A stretch of 55,037 nt of DNA from a virus: positions 1-55,037 of the IMG/VR virus record IMGVR_UViG_3300005253_003498; one strand, written 5' to 3'. Shown piece by piece: positions 40,458-48,727 of this stretch. Position 1 is the stretch's first letter, and every line of letters begins with the position of its first letter. Under the pieces are notes generated by a model, which ran no database searches, had not been told where the DNA came from, and saw only the letters and a list, made by a program, of their open reading frames with translations. The position numbers and the translations under genes are program-made.

Positions 40458-40571
40458 TGGCTCCGACGGGAGTCGAACCCGCAACCAGCGTTTCTCTTGC
40501 AACGCGGCTTCTGTTCCTGCTGATCGCCAATTTGCCACAAGCGATGCGTCTACCAATTTCGCCACGGAGCC
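40458..40571 (-). tRNA. tRNA-Leu-like gene with aberrant anticodon arm (114 nt)
   Basis: The acceptor stem is a perfect GGCTCCG/CGGAGCC, the D-arm GGCGAAATTGGTAGACGC, the T-arm GCGGG TTCGACT CCCGT, with discriminator A. The anticodon stem can only form as ATCGC/GCGAT around a 13-base loop or TCGCT/GGCGA around an 11-base loop. An extra hairpin GCGTT/AACGC sits in a 38-base variable region. CCA is not encoded. A 7-bp hairpin (TGCTCGG/CCGAGCA) lies just upstream of the 5' end. Confidence 0.65.
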
Positions 40572-40651
40572 AAACTGCTCGGCTTTCTGATTCCTGGTAC
40601 CGAGCAAACCAGGGTCTCTTTCTTAATGAGATGAGAAGCAGTGGAGCGGTC

Positions 40652-41608
40652 CTAAACGTCCTTCAGGTCATCCCAACTAACGGACCTGTAGAGCTTGTTG
40701 GTATCGAGATTCTTCGCATTGCAGGTGCGCTTGCCCGTAAAGATAGCTGTGATCTCTACATTTACCGCCTTACGCGCTTTAGGCGGCTTAAAAGAGAAGA
40801 CGTCACCCTTTTGAGGCGGCTCAACTTCCTCTCCTTCCTCTTCCGGAGCATTCCTAATAGCCTCGACCAATCCAGGCCAAGTATCAATCGCCTCAGCAGC
40901 TTCTTCATCAATGCCAACTGCTTCAGCTAGTTCACCTAGTCGAGCCTGCGCAGCCTTGGCAGACTTTTCGTCCTCCTCGTTCTCAGCAGCAGCCGCCAAG
41001 TCGTCTAAGGACTCCCCCTCTTCTGCCTCTTCCTCCTCTTCTGTAGTCTCGTCAACTACATCATCCTCTCCTTCCTCTTCTTCAAACTCACAGGCACCTC
41101 GCCAGTCGCTGTTGACTCTTGGGTTCGGGAACTGTTTACTAGGCTTACCCTGCCAAGTACGGAATCTGAAGTGAGGTCGCTCTTCCTTAACAGCCTCTAC
41201 GGCCGCCTCAATATCTTCAAACTCTAACTCGCTGGTATCCACGCCCAACTTGCGTAGTTCATTGAGTACCCAACCATAGTGGTCCTCAACAGTCTCACGA
41301 GCCCGACCTGGAGTATCACACATAGGTTCTGTAATACTCGTTCTGAGTCCTTCGACGTGCATCCCCCCGAACTCCTTCGGAGACTTTGCTACTCCTGCTG
41401 CATAGAAGTAGTACTCGCCTTTATTATCCCCTTTCTTGAAAACGTCGAACTTTAAATCAACGAGCTGTGCAACACCCCCAACGATACCCGCTGGTAAGTC
41501 GCCTCCTGCGCTGTAAGTAGTGGTATCATCCTTATGCGCATCATGCGAGCTTTTCGCTCGTTTCCCTATCTTCGCAGCCAATCCACTCTTTCTCGTTCTT
41601 CTGACCAT
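40652..41608 (-). CDS. acidic-linker protein, candidate ssDNA-binding/annealing partner
   Basis: In this 318-residue protein the N-terminal domain (about 45-175) is beta-rich (LVDLKFDVFKKGDNKGEYYF, HFRFRTWQGKPSKQ), as in an OB-fold. Residues 175-220 are a Glu-rich run (TTEEEEEAEEGESLDD). A C-terminal small beta domain (DVFSFKPPKARKAVNVEITA) completes it. Placed next to Sak4-like ATPase and PD-(D/E)XK nuclease, an SSB role is likely, since phage Sak4 proteins are often paired with one. No SSB motif proves this. Confidence 0.65.
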   Translation of the reverse strand: MVRRTRKSGLAAKIGKRAKSSHDAHKDDTTTYSAGGDLPAGIVGGVAQLVDLKFDVFKKGDNKGEYYFYAAGVAKSPKEFGGMHVEGLRTSITEPMCDTPGRARETVEDHYGWVLNELRKLGVDTSELEFEDIEAAVEAVKEERPHFRFRTWQGKPSKQFPNPRVNSDWRGACEFEEEEGEDDVVDETTEEEEEAEEGESLDDLAAAAENEEDEKSAKAAQARLGELAEAVGIDEEAAEAIDTWPGLVEAIRNAPEEEGEEVEPPQKGDVFSFKPPKARKAVNVEITAIFTGKRTCNAKNLDTNKLYRSVSWDDLKDV

Positions 41609-41675
41609 TACAGTCGTCCTTTTCAGTTTGGAAACAAGTTTTGTTAATCTACAACCTCTACAGTCGCAACCTCAA

Positions 41676-41858
41676 TCATTCCTCCTTTCGTTTTCCGTCT
41701 CTCTGAATTGCGTCATATACCTCACGGCGATGAACCGAAACTTCCTTTGGCGCTTCGATACCTAAACGGACCTTGTCCCCCCGAATCTCCACGACCACGA
41801 TCGTAATGTCATCGTTGATGACAATACTTTCGTTCTTCTTCCGCGATAGAACTAGCAT
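41676..41858 (-). CDS. csrA: CsrA/RsmA translational regulator
   Basis: The ATG 7 bases after AAGGAGG gives 60 residues. [40 protein letters not shown] and HRREVYDAI match CsrA throughout, including the R44-type arginine and the VxLGIxAP signature. CsrA dimers bind ANGGA at ribosome-binding sites. Since phage SD sites (AAGGAG, GGAGG) look like its target, it may regulate the phage's own translation or take over host metabolism. Confidence 0.93.
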   Translation of the reverse strand: MLVLSRKKNESIVINDDITIVVVEIRGDKVRLGIEAPKEVSVHRREVYDAIQRDGKRKEE

Positions 41859-41861
41859 CAC

Positions 41862-42254
41862 TTAACCTCCTTGCCTTTGAATTTTTTGTTTCTTTTCAAC
41901 GCAGAGCTTATTGGCGTGTTCCTGAGATACGTAGGATTTTGAGCAAATATACCCTTCTGGGTGAGCTTCACAGACATAATCAGCATGGCCAACCTCTGCG
42001 ACCCGGGTCTTTGGGTCAGCTATTTCACAACCATTGTTGCGACAGTTTATAATCCCTGTAGCAATATCAAGTTCAGCTCCCCAATAAGGACAAATTCTGT
42101 CCTGGGACCGCTTATCTAGTTCCCAACTTTCTATACTCCGCATTATGTCCCTGCATCTCTCGACGAATTCTTCTGCCAACAGTTCTGATGAGAATACCCC
42201 ATCTATTTGATACCCCGAGTATTCTCCAGATGTAACTAAGTAGATTGTTGTCAT
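41862..42254 (-). CDS. zinc-ribbon-like hypothetical protein
   Basis: The ATG 6 bases after GGGGG gives 130 residues. MTTIYLVTSGEYSGYQIDGV resembles a recurrent phage domain with unknown function. A middle RICPYWGAELD and later CRNNGCEIAD may bind zinc. Its last codons (RQGG) contain the CsrA gene's Shine-Dalgarno. Confidence 0.65.
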   Translation of the reverse strand: MTTIYLVTSGEYSGYQIDGVFSSELLAEEFVERCRDIMRSIESWELDKRSQDRICPYWGAELDIATGIINCRNNGCEIADPKTRVAEVGHADYVCEAHPEGYICSKSYVSQEHANKLCVEKKQKIQRQGG

Positions 42255-42256
42255 TT

Positions 42257-43102
42257 TCAACCCCCTTGATCAATTAGAGCCTTGATCTTGTCGAACGTCG
42301 GATCGACTATTACGTCTGGTAAGTGTGTTCCCTTAACTGCTCTGAACCCTGTAGTATACACCTCGTCCGGTCCTGTTCTCAGGCAGTATTCTACTCCAGG
42401 CAGCCGCTTGACCTTGGTTATTGTTTTCTTACCAACCTTGACCTTAGTCCTGCCAACCTTGCTGCGGATGAAGGTCTGACATATATAATCGACGGATGAA
42501 TTCAGCCAGCCAACTACCGCAGGTGATAACGCACTCGCCACGAACGGCATCAACAACTCCTGGTTCCCTTCTCCATCAGTATTGAATTCGCGCTCTTGAG
42601 CGATGATTACTACGTTACACCTTAGACTCAGCATTGCTCGAATCGACTCTCTCATCCGCAACGAACAAATACCATACTGCTCCCGTGAGGCCATTCCCCA
42701 AGACTTCTGAGCTGGTAGCTCATCTAAATCTAAGACGTCTCGTAACGTGTGGTCTTGTAGTCCAGTTGCATGATCCAATACAATTGTCTGGAAGTTCTCT
42801 GCGAGCTCTAGCAACTCTGGTAGCTGATCGGCTTCACGAAGAATCTTCGGGTCAATTGTTTTGCGATACTCAGGCTTATCAATACTCCTAAGCTCACCCG
42901 GCCGCTTGCTCCCGCTGCATATTATCGCCATTATCGGCTTTGGGAACGTTGCCCATAGCGTCGTCTTCCCCGTCTTCGATCTACCATAGAGGTTGATTTT
43001 GATACCATCAGAAGCATCAGGCCAAGCAGAATCAAATTTCGGTTTTGCTGAACGCCGTCTCTTGGCTTTCTTACGAGGTATTTGTTTTTTGATGGTAGGC
43101 AC
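42257..43102 (-). CDS. Sak4-like RecA-fold ATPase (AAA_24)
   Basis: This 281-residue protein with a GTG start has Walker A LYGRSKTGKTTLW (38-50), Walker B QTIVLDHATG and a VVIIAQE strand typical of the Sak4 group of phage single-strand annealing ATPases. A basic N-terminus (KKAKRRRSAK) is present. It likely works with the neighbouring nuclease and SSB candidate in phage recombination. Confidence 0.85.
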   Translation of the reverse strand: MPTIKKQIPRKKAKRRRSAKPKFDSAWPDASDGIKINLYGRSKTGKTTLWATFPKPIMAIICSGSKRPGELRSIDKPEYRKTIDPKILREADQLPELLELAENFQTIVLDHATGLQDHTLRDVLDLDELPAQKSWGMASREQYGICSLRMRESIRAMLSLRCNVVIIAQEREFNTDGEGNQELLMPFVASALSPAVVGWLNSSVDYICQTFIRSKVGRTKVKVGKKTITKVKRLPGVEYCLRTGPDEVYTTGFRAVKGTHLPDVIVDPTFDKIKALIDQGG

Positions 43103-44286
43103 TATCCCAGCTCCCTAAACAAACTGTCAGCGTGTTCCAATCCAAGCGTACTACCAGTCGCGAGGTGCTCATCTAGGTCTGTAGCGCCGCCCTCTGCAAG
43201 CACATTATACATGCCAAAAGGAGTGCGCCAGTGGACAACTCTGCCATCATCCATGTTTCTACCGTATAAGTCGTTGTCGTTCGACACCCATGCCCACCAA
43301 TCACAGAGTTGCTCCAGGATTGGCGTAAGAAATTCTCGCTTGAACCGAAGCACATCCTGCTGCGTAACCTCTACCTTCCAGCGCATAAAATACGTTGCAG
43401 GCTCTTCGGCTATTATACCAGCTAACCGACTGTAGAAATGCTCTACGGTTTCTTCTGGTTTAGTCTTTGTTGCCTTGTGTCTGCGGATACTACCCTTACC
43501 ACCGCTGAGAGGCCGGCGGACCACATTGTACATGACACCTTTGATTGGGTAAGCGTCAGGCAAAAAACTGTCCGGTCGAGATGTAACGGCTTCTTGGTCA
43601 AGAGCAACCAGGTAAAACATCATCTGGAGGTCGAACTGAAACTGCTGCTTGATCTGCTCCTCATTGATGTCTCCCTTCGTCTTGTGCTCCACGAGGTAGA
43701 CGCCGGCATTCCTACCTTTGCCGATCAGGTCCACCCCGTCCCACTTCCCCCTGAGCTTCACGACGCGACCGCATGGTAACTGGTAAGGTACGCTAAACGT
43801 CTGCTCTTGGAGAAGAGAAACTCGATGTTCTGCAACTTTGTGCTTCGCCCAGTAGTCCAAATAGATTGGGAACTGTATCTTGCATACGTTGTACCAGTGC
43901 TGGATCTGCTCCTGCTGAAGGGGATATTTCCGGCAGAGTTTCTTTGCGTACTGTCTGAGTATTTCAGCCCAGTAGGACTTAAACACTTTGGCTTCAACAG
44001 GATTTTTAGTAAATGCTTCTTCGCAGATATGCCACATACTCCCGTACTCGATACGATGATTGAACGTATCGACGGGCCGTAGACCGTCCACTACTAAGAC
44101 ACGGAACCGCTCGCGGCACATCAGAAACCTACTAAGCATAGACTGAGTGATGCCGTCGACTTCCGGGCCTTTCCAAAGCAGTCCCCTGCGCTTCGCTTTG
44201 CGGCTTGCCTTGTGACTAGCGCTGAGCTTCGACAGTTTCATTACAACACTTCTCTTAGCTTTCTTTTTTGTCACCAGACTCTCCAT
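43102..44286 (-). CDS. PD-(D/E)XK nuclease (RecB/Cas4-like)
   Basis: In this 394-residue protein ITQSMLSRFLMCRERFRVLV starts the domain. HRIEYGSMWHICEEAF supplies the GxxxH motif, and GKWDGVDLIG (PD-type Asp) then VYLVEHKTKGD (ExK) form the active site. A C-terminal helix-rich part follows. It would act as a 5'-3' exonuclease or resolvase providing ssDNA for the Sak4-like ATPase. Confidence 0.87.
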   Translation of the reverse strand: MESLVTKKKAKRSVVMKLSKLSASHKASRKAKRRGLLWKGPEVDGITQSMLSRFLMCRERFRVLVVDGLRPVDTFNHRIEYGSMWHICEEAFTKNPVEAKVFKSYWAEILRQYAKKLCRKYPLQQEQIQHWYNVCKIQFPIYLDYWAKHKVAEHRVSLLQEQTFSVPYQLPCGRVVKLRGKWDGVDLIGKGRNAGVYLVEHKTKGDINEEQIKQQFQFDLQMMFYLVALDQEAVTSRPDSFLPDAYPIKGVMYNVVRRPLSGGKGSIRRHKATKTKPEETVEHFYSRLAGIIAEEPATYFMRWKVEVTQQDVLRFKREFLTPILEQLCDWWAWVSNDNDLYGRNMDDGRVVHWRTPFGMYNVLAEGGATDLDEHLATGSTLGLEHADSLFRELG

Positions 44287-44629
44287 TCTCCGAGTAATTA
44301 GAGATTGCTAACAACGTCGGCGAAACAGTCATCCCCAGCTCTCCCTTCAACTGCGCCAACTCCTTTGCCAATAAGCATATCACTGCTTGCACTTGACGCA
44401 ACGACTTCGTCGATTTCGCTTGACCGCGGGTTGCCGTGAATTGCACACCATCTACTGCCTTGACAGCCCCTGAGATGTTGCCAATTGTAACTGGCCGCTT
44501 GAGACGGCCTTCTACATAGGAGGCAAAGGATTTTACAGACCACTTACCAACCTTGATTTCTTCAGCGTGGTCTACAAGCAGGTCCTCAACAATCCTGCAC
44601 TCTTTCCGAGACAAACAGTTCTTTAACAT
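44255..44629 (-). CDS. hypothetical helical protein
   Basis: In this 124-residue protein CRIVEDLLVDHAEEIKVGKW and VKSFASYVEGRLKRPVTIGN suggest a winged-helix-like DNA-binding region. VQAVICLLAKELAQLKGEL forms a helix. AGGAG precedes the ATG. Function unknown. Confidence 0.65.
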   Translation of the reverse strand: MLKNCLSRKECRIVEDLLVDHAEEIKVGKWSVKSFASYVEGRLKRPVTIGNISGAVKAVDGVQFTATRGQAKSTKSLRQVQAVICLLAKELAQLKGELGMTVSPTLLAISNYSENGESGDKKES

Positions 44630-44690
44630 CAGTCAGCTCCTCTATCTTTCGGTTATACCCCTTGAAACTTGTATACTAGACCCTAAATTC

Positions 44691-45284
44691 TTAAAGGTTG
44701 TCTAAATCCTCAACAGCATCCTCTAATATCACAACAGACCTGCGGATTGCGAGTCCTCGTTGGGATATGTCCATCCTGAGTATAGCAGCAGGGTGGATAA
44801 TGCTGGCAAACCTCATGTAGTTATCCCCTGATAACCACTCTACCCCTTCAGGTTTACCATCCAGGCGAAACTGTGCCTCTCCAGAGATATGCTTTTCTGC
44901 TAGTCTGCCTACCAATACAATGAGTTTAGGTTTGCAGAGTCTTACAAACTCTACTAACCTGGGAGCACAGGCCTCTATAGCTTCCTTTGAAGGTTCTTGC
45001 GCCTTGTTACCATCACCACCAATAGGAATACAAGCAACTAGGTTGGTCAGTGCGTAATCACACTGTTCACCGATAGCTGCCTCAATAATCCTGTCTAACA
45101 GCTTACCCGCAGGTCCAAAAAAAGGTTTTCCAAACACGTCTTCTGAAACACCTGGAGCCTCTCCGATCAGCAGAACATCACAAGGGACTTTACCACGTGC
45201 CAATACTACACAGGTTCGGTTACGGTGCAGACAGCATCTAACACATCCAGACCATTTTGACTTGTGTTTTTTGTACGGCGTCAT
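44691..45284 (-). CDS. family 4-type uracil-DNA glycosylase
   Basis: In this 197-residue protein LLIGEAPGVSEDVFGKPFFG is the UDG motif 1, and TNLVACIP with a later EACAPRL supplies Fe-S cysteines together with the N-terminal CVRCC. SIIHPAAILR corresponds to the motif 2 His. The enzyme removes uracil from DNA. Carrying it beside a dUMP-modifying pathway makes sense for repair of misincorporated uracil. Confidence 0.9.
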   Translation of the reverse strand: MTPYKKHKSKWSGCVRCCLHRNRTCVVLARGKVPCDVLLIGEAPGVSEDVFGKPFFGPAGKLLDRIIEAAIGEQCDYALTNLVACIPIGGDGNKAQEPSKEAIEACAPRLVEFVRLCKPKLIVLVGRLAEKHISGEAQFRLDGKPEGVEWLSGDNYMRFASIIHPAAILRMDISQRGLAIRRSVVILEDAVEDLDNL

Positions 45285-45296
45285 TTACACTCCTCC

Positions 45297-45794
45297 TTAG
45301 CTGTTTTGCCGGCGGCAGAATTCCGCAATAAGCAGCGCATCTGCTACTGCTAGCTGCTTGCCTTTTGGACCATCCCAATAGTCTAACCTAGGAAACAACT
45401 GCTGAGCCTTTGCACGCAGTCGGTTCTTCCACTCACTCCGTCGCTCCGTTTTCTTCCTGGGAGAAATAGAAAGCGCACGCATCCAGACTTGTGGCGTAAT
45501 ATGTTCTGTCCTGATACCTCTTGCGGTTAGTGCCATCTCGATAGCACCGTACCCTCGACCGAAAGTGAACCCGGATTGCGCGGACTGCTTTGGCATTGAG
45601 TGGACTCTCTCGATGGTGGCCGTAGTCGTATCCCATTCCGGGTTAGACCAATTGAAGAACCAGTTCCAAATATCCATGTTTGTCAAGGGCATAGGAATTA
45701 CATCAATTACTCTACTGCGTGAAAGACACACCAGTCCACCATGCTTGCCAGGGTCTATCCCAATAAATTGATAACAACGGGTGGTGCGAGGCAC
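45297..45794 (-). CDS. RuvC-like Holliday junction resolvase
   Basis: In this 165-residue protein FIGIDPGKHGGLV (Asp14), ATIERVHSMP (Glu near 62) and KGKQLAVADALLIAEF (Asp near 152) are the RuvC acidic active-site motifs. It would process branched replication and recombination DNA before packaging. A GTG start follows GAGGAGTGG. Confidence 0.87.
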   Translation of the reverse strand: MPRTTRCYQFIGIDPGKHGGLVCLSRSRVIDVIPMPLTNMDIWNWFFNWSNPEWDTTTATIERVHSMPKQSAQSGFTFGRGYGAIEMALTARGIRTEHITPQVWMRALSISPRKKTERRSEWKNRLRAKAQQLFPRLDYWDGPKGKQLAVADALLIAEFCRRQNS

Positions 45795-45811
45795 TAGTCC
45801 ACTCCTCTTTG

Positions 45812-46150
45812 TTAGATTTCAAATTCATCGTCGGTTATGTCCTCACCACCGGTTAGGACTTCTACCTCAGGGGCTTCGCTTAGACAGTCTATTATGTCAG
45901 CCATTGCTGCACGCGCTTTGCGCCACAGCTTGGCTAGATGTGCATCAGCTACAGATTTTGTGGGTATAAATTCAAAGATGCAGAATCCCAGCCCTTCGTA
46001 GCTGACATACTCTTGTAACTCCTGCTTGGAAAGCTTCCTAGACGGTAGTGGTCCAGGAGGTACTATTTCTGGCATCCCGTGAGCAGTATCCAATACCCAT
46101 CTACCGGGCTCAGGATAAGTCAAGCGTTTCTTGGATAGTTGTTTTGGCAC
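45812..46150 (-). CDS. first gene of the leftward operon, hypothetical
   Basis: This 112-residue protein (PGRWVLDTAHGMPEIVPPGP, HLAKLWRKARAAMADIIDCL, acidic C-terminus) has a GTG start. It has no Shine-Dalgarno and begins 9 bases after a -10 TATAAT, so its mRNA appears leaderless. Function unknown; an early-expressed regulator is possible. Confidence 0.65.
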   Translation of the reverse strand: MPKQLSKKRLTYPEPGRWVLDTAHGMPEIVPPGPLPSRKLSKQELQEYVSYEGLGFCIFEFIPTKSVADAHLAKLWRKARAAMADIIDCLSEAPEVEVLTGGEDITDDEFEI

Positions 46151-46158
46151 GCCAGTCT

Positions 46159-46186
46159 ATTATAAGCAGCCAACCGCGTCGCACAA
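46159..46186 (-). promoter_or_regulatory. leftward promoter, apparently leaderless
   Basis: On the minus strand, TTGTGC (46186-46181), a 16-base spacer and TATAAT (46164-46159) precede the GTG start by 9 bases. This is the same spacing as the capsid promoter at 11584-11611. Confidence 0.55.
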
Positions 46187-46233
46187 AACAGCAAACTTTT
46201 TTTTGTTTTTGCCATTGCATTCGTCAGTTTTTG

Positions 46234-46293
46234 CATTATACTAAGTATACAGCAGGGTCTACTACTACTACTATACTACTATAGTAGTATAGT
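46234..46293. promoter_or_regulatory. operator/promoter element, copy 2
   Basis: CATTATACTAAGTATAC (46234-46250) is followed by AGGGTCTACTACT and ACTATACTAC TATA GTAGTATAGT (46270-46293). It matches the copy at 21120-21176. The 10-base arms are identical in the two copies and only the 4-base spacer differs. Confidence 0.7.
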
Positions 46294-46304
46294 GTATAGA
46301 GGGA

Positions 46305-46321
46305 GTATTACTTTGTAATAC
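46305..46321. promoter_or_regulatory. palindrome GTATTAC-TTT-GTAATAC
   Basis: A 7-base perfect inverted repeat between the operator copy and the rightward promoter. Possibly a second regulator site. Confidence 0.5.
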
Positions 46322-46349
46322 CAGACACAGAAAATTTGTGTGCAGCCTG

Positions 46350-46378
46350 TTTACATTGTGAGGCTCCGCGCTTATACT
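46350..46378 (+). promoter_or_regulatory. rightward sigma70-like promoter
   Basis: TTTACA (46350-46355), a 17-base spacer and TATACT (46373-46378) match 5 of 6 positions of each consensus hexamer. The start codon of the next gene is 58 bases downstream, with AAGGAGGAG. Confidence 0.75.
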
Positions 46379-46435
46379 AGCATCCGCCGCATGGCTAACC
46401 AGTAATCGTGAACCCGTTATTAAGGAGGAGTTGTA

Positions 46436-47935
46436 ATGCCGAAGACATTAAAGGAAAAGAAGTCTACCAAGAAATCAACCAATCACAAGAGACCAGTTAA
46501 GTATGACAGACCGTCTGTTAAGATGTTCGTCGGTGACAAATCTCTGACATCTAAGATAACCAAACAGCTCTTAGGGTGGCAAGAGGTCACTGACGGTCCA
46601 TATCTGCTGAAGGATCTGTATGGCAAGAAAATAGTGTGCCACAACAATATCACGAACCGTCCCTTCTCAATGAGTATTGTAGCTGTGCTCAAGCAGGAAA
46701 TACTAAGACGACGCTGGTACCTGAACCTTGAAAGCAGGATCATCGGTTGCAGCGGACTAGTGCTCAATGGCCAGCACACTTTCATTGCGCTTATACTAGC
46801 CGTTCAGGAATGGGAGTTGCATCCTGAGATCTGGAAGGAATTCTGGAAAACTGAGCCGGTTATAGAAACATCTATCGGCTTCGGAGTAGACGAGTCCGAC
46901 AAGGTAGTCAACACTATGGACACTCCGAAGCCGCGCACTCTTGCCCACGTAATCTACCGTAGTCCGTACTTCTCTGATTACCTTAGCAAGGACAGAGCCA
47001 AAATCGCTCGCTTCGCTCAGTTTGGCGTCCAGATGTTATGGAACCGTACAGGGGTTTCAAGTGACTGCGGGCTGCGCAAAACTCACAGCGAAATGATTGA
47101 CTTCATCGAGAGGCACAAACGCATTCTAGATTGCATCAGACATATCTATGAGGAGAATGGTACCGAAGGACGCGTAACAAAGTTCATCACAGCAGGATAT
47201 GCCTCTGCGTTGTTATACCTAATGGCTTCGAGTAACACTAAGTCTAAGGTATACTACGACTCAAGTAGTCCATCTGAAGACACAGTAGACTGGAGTAATT
47301 GGGACAAAGCTTGTGACTTCTGGGTCTGTCTTGCAGGAGGCGATCCCAAGCTGGATGCAATTGGAACGGCAATATCTAATCTGGTCGACGAAGAAGGCAG
47401 TTCGCCGGCAGAACGATGTGCTATAATCGTCAAAGGCTGGTTAATCTATTGCACGAAAGTGCCTATAACCGAGAAAGCCTTGTCTCTTGAATATCACGAA
47501 GAGGATGACGTACGTGAGCTGGTAGAGTTTCCAACAACCGGTGGAATTGACTTAGGCAAACCAGATAGCCTTGACACTCCTGCAAATGACGACCCTAGAG
47601 GTAGTGACCCATCCCAAGAAGAAATCGAGGAAAGGTCATCTAAGGTAAGAAGTTCAAAGGCTTCTAAGAAAGATGGTGAGGATGCTCCTGTAAAGTTATC
47701 CAAGTCTGCCGGCAAGCAAGATGGGAAAACAGACGCGCGGCACGGTACTACAGAATGGCTTTCTAGGATGGCGTGGGTAAGCGAAAAGGATGGGGAAACC
47801 TGGCGAGGTAAAGTAGTCGAGGTACTAGGCAAAAACGCTAGACTGAAAGTCGCTCAAGGATTTCAAGGCGCAAGTAGCATCCGCACCGTGCTGGTACACG
47901 ACCTACGCAGGGCTAACCCTACCGGAAAGGGGTAA
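46436..47935 (+). CDS. ParB/DGQHR-like regulator candidate
   Basis: This 499-residue protein has a ribosome-binding site AAGGAGG 8 bases before the ATG. The basic N-terminus (KKSTKKSTNHKRPVKYDR) leads to SGLVLNGQHTFIALILAVQE, which resembles the DGQHR/ParB fold. KVVNTMDTPKPRTLAHVIYR, a pattern I recognise from phage early proteins, follows. The C-terminal 120 residues are Asp/Glu/Ser-rich with a small beta domain (GKVVEVLGKNARLKVAQ). It may be a DNA-binding or ATP/GTP-handling regulator; function is unproven. Confidence 0.7.
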   Translation: MPKTLKEKKSTKKSTNHKRPVKYDRPSVKMFVGDKSLTSKITKQLLGWQEVTDGPYLLKDLYGKKIVCHNNITNRPFSMSIVAVLKQEILRRRWYLNLESRIIGCSGLVLNGQHTFIALILAVQEWELHPEIWKEFWKTEPVIETSIGFGVDESDKVVNTMDTPKPRTLAHVIYRSPYFSDYLSKDRAKIARFAQFGVQMLWNRTGVSSDCGLRKTHSEMIDFIERHKRILDCIRHIYEENGTEGRVTKFITAGYASALLYLMASSNTKSKVYYDSSSPSEDTVDWSNWDKACDFWVCLAGGDPKLDAIGTAISNLVDEEGSSPAERCAIIVKGWLIYCTKVPITEKALSLEYHEEDDVRELVEFPTTGGIDLGKPDSLDTPANDDPRGSDPSQEEIEERSSKVRSSKASKKDGEDAPVKLSKSAGKQDGKTDARHGTTEWLSRMAWVSEKDGETWRGKVVEVLGKNARLKVAQGFQGASSIRTVLVHDLRRANPTGKG

Positions 47936-48187
47936 GTCTTCTCCGTACCCCCTATTATGTGGCCTATGCGGCCCGTGTAGCCCCTATTACAGCCCTAGGG
48001 GCCTCGTGTAGCTAACACCTACTGCCAGGTGGCAATTGTAGGTGGTTCCCTGGTTGCAGCCCTTAAATGGCCCGAAAAACGGCCAAATTCTAGGGAATTC
48101 CAAAGTTTTTTGTCAACGTAACTCCTTGCCTGGTAAGGGGTTGTATAGTCGCCCCCGCTTATTGCCCACAATAATTGCCCCCGCCTA
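47936..48187. other. intergenic leader with hairpins
   Basis: The 337-base gap after the first rightward gene holds three hairpins: ACCTAC-TGCC-AGGT-GGCA-ATT-GTAGGT (48027-48053), TGGCC/GGCCA around CGAAAAAC, and an 8-bp stem AACTCCTT/AAGGGGTT (48119-48141). A T run follows GGAATTCC. These probably terminate or attenuate upstream transcription before the next promoter. Confidence 0.5.
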
Positions 48188-48191
48188 TTGC
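48151..48191. promoter_or_regulatory. two 15-bp direct repeats overlapping -35
   Basis: GCCCCCGCTTATTGC (48151-48165) and GCCCCCGCCTATTGC (48177-48191) differ in one base and start 26 bases apart. The second touches the -35 hexamer. Likely binding sites of a regulator. Confidence 0.6.
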
Positions 48192-48215
48192 AATTCGCCT
48201 AGTACCCTGTATAAT
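48188..48215 (+). promoter_or_regulatory. sigma70-like promoter for small-protein array
   Basis: TTGCAA (48188-48193), a 16-base spacer and consensus TATAAT (48210-48215) precede the 86-residue gene by about 58 bases. Confidence 0.75.
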
Positions 48216-48272
48216 ACAGTTGTAATGCAAAACACAACCACACCCCCTGAAACCCCTTACCGGAGTGCTACG

Positions 48273-48533
48273 ATGAAAAAGACTTGGACCGTCAAAGGCG
48301 ACTGGAAACCAGATGCCAGAAACCGGCTTGGCGTATTGCTGCTACAGCAAGAACAAGAAGCACGGAAGGCGCAAAGAAAAACACGCCATGCCAAGCCAAG
48401 CAGTTTTGCTGGTGTCCTACATACGTATAGGACTAAGAAAGAAGCCGAAGAAGGGCTACAGAAGTACCGCGCAGGACAGATGGGGCATACGGCCACGATG
48501 ATGGAAAACTTCCGCATCGTGCAAGTTGACTAA
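48273..48533 (+). CDS. small early protein 1
   Basis: The ATG 8 bases after CGGAG gives 86 residues. It is basic and helical (VLLLQQEQEARKAQRKTRHA) with a C-terminal MMENFRIVQVD. First member of the small-protein array, with leader CCCCCTGAAACCCCTTACCG similar to the repeated leader. Function unknown. Confidence 0.7.
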   Translation: MKKTWTVKGDWKPDARNRLGVLLLQQEQEARKAQRKTRHAKPSSFAGVLHTYRTKKEAEEGLQKYRAGQMGHTATMMENFRIVQVD

Positions 48534-48565
48534 TCCACCCTTTACCCAAACCTAGGAGCGAAACG

Positions 48566-48727
48566 ATGAAGGTCACACGAACTAGGATCGACGGTCGGAT
48601 GATTGAAGCTTGGAAAAAGGGCAACACTTTCTATTGTCAAGATGTGATGTGCGCAGGTATTGTAGGCCGTGGTCGAAGTGAAAAAGCGGCCCTAACTTCA
48701 CTACTTCGCAAGCTAGAAGAATTTTAG
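48566..48727 (+). CDS. small early protein 2
   Basis: A 53-residue ORF (MKVTRTRIDGRMIEAWKKGN ... GRGRSEKAALTSLLRKLEEF) has AGGAGCG before the ATG. It looks like a tiny beta-alpha domain. Function unknown. Confidence 0.65.
   Translation: MKVTRTRIDGRMIEAWKKGNTFYCQDVMCAGIVGRGRSEKAALTSLLRKLEEF

Noticed and set aside
40265-40571. tmRNA or group I intron-containing tRNA
   Set aside because: No tag ORF or tmRNA-like pseudoknots were seen, and the extra 30-odd bases are far too short for a group I intron.
40356-40607. Minus-strand ORF of 83 residues containing VAKLVDA
   Set aside because: Translation of the second tRNA-Leu-like gene.
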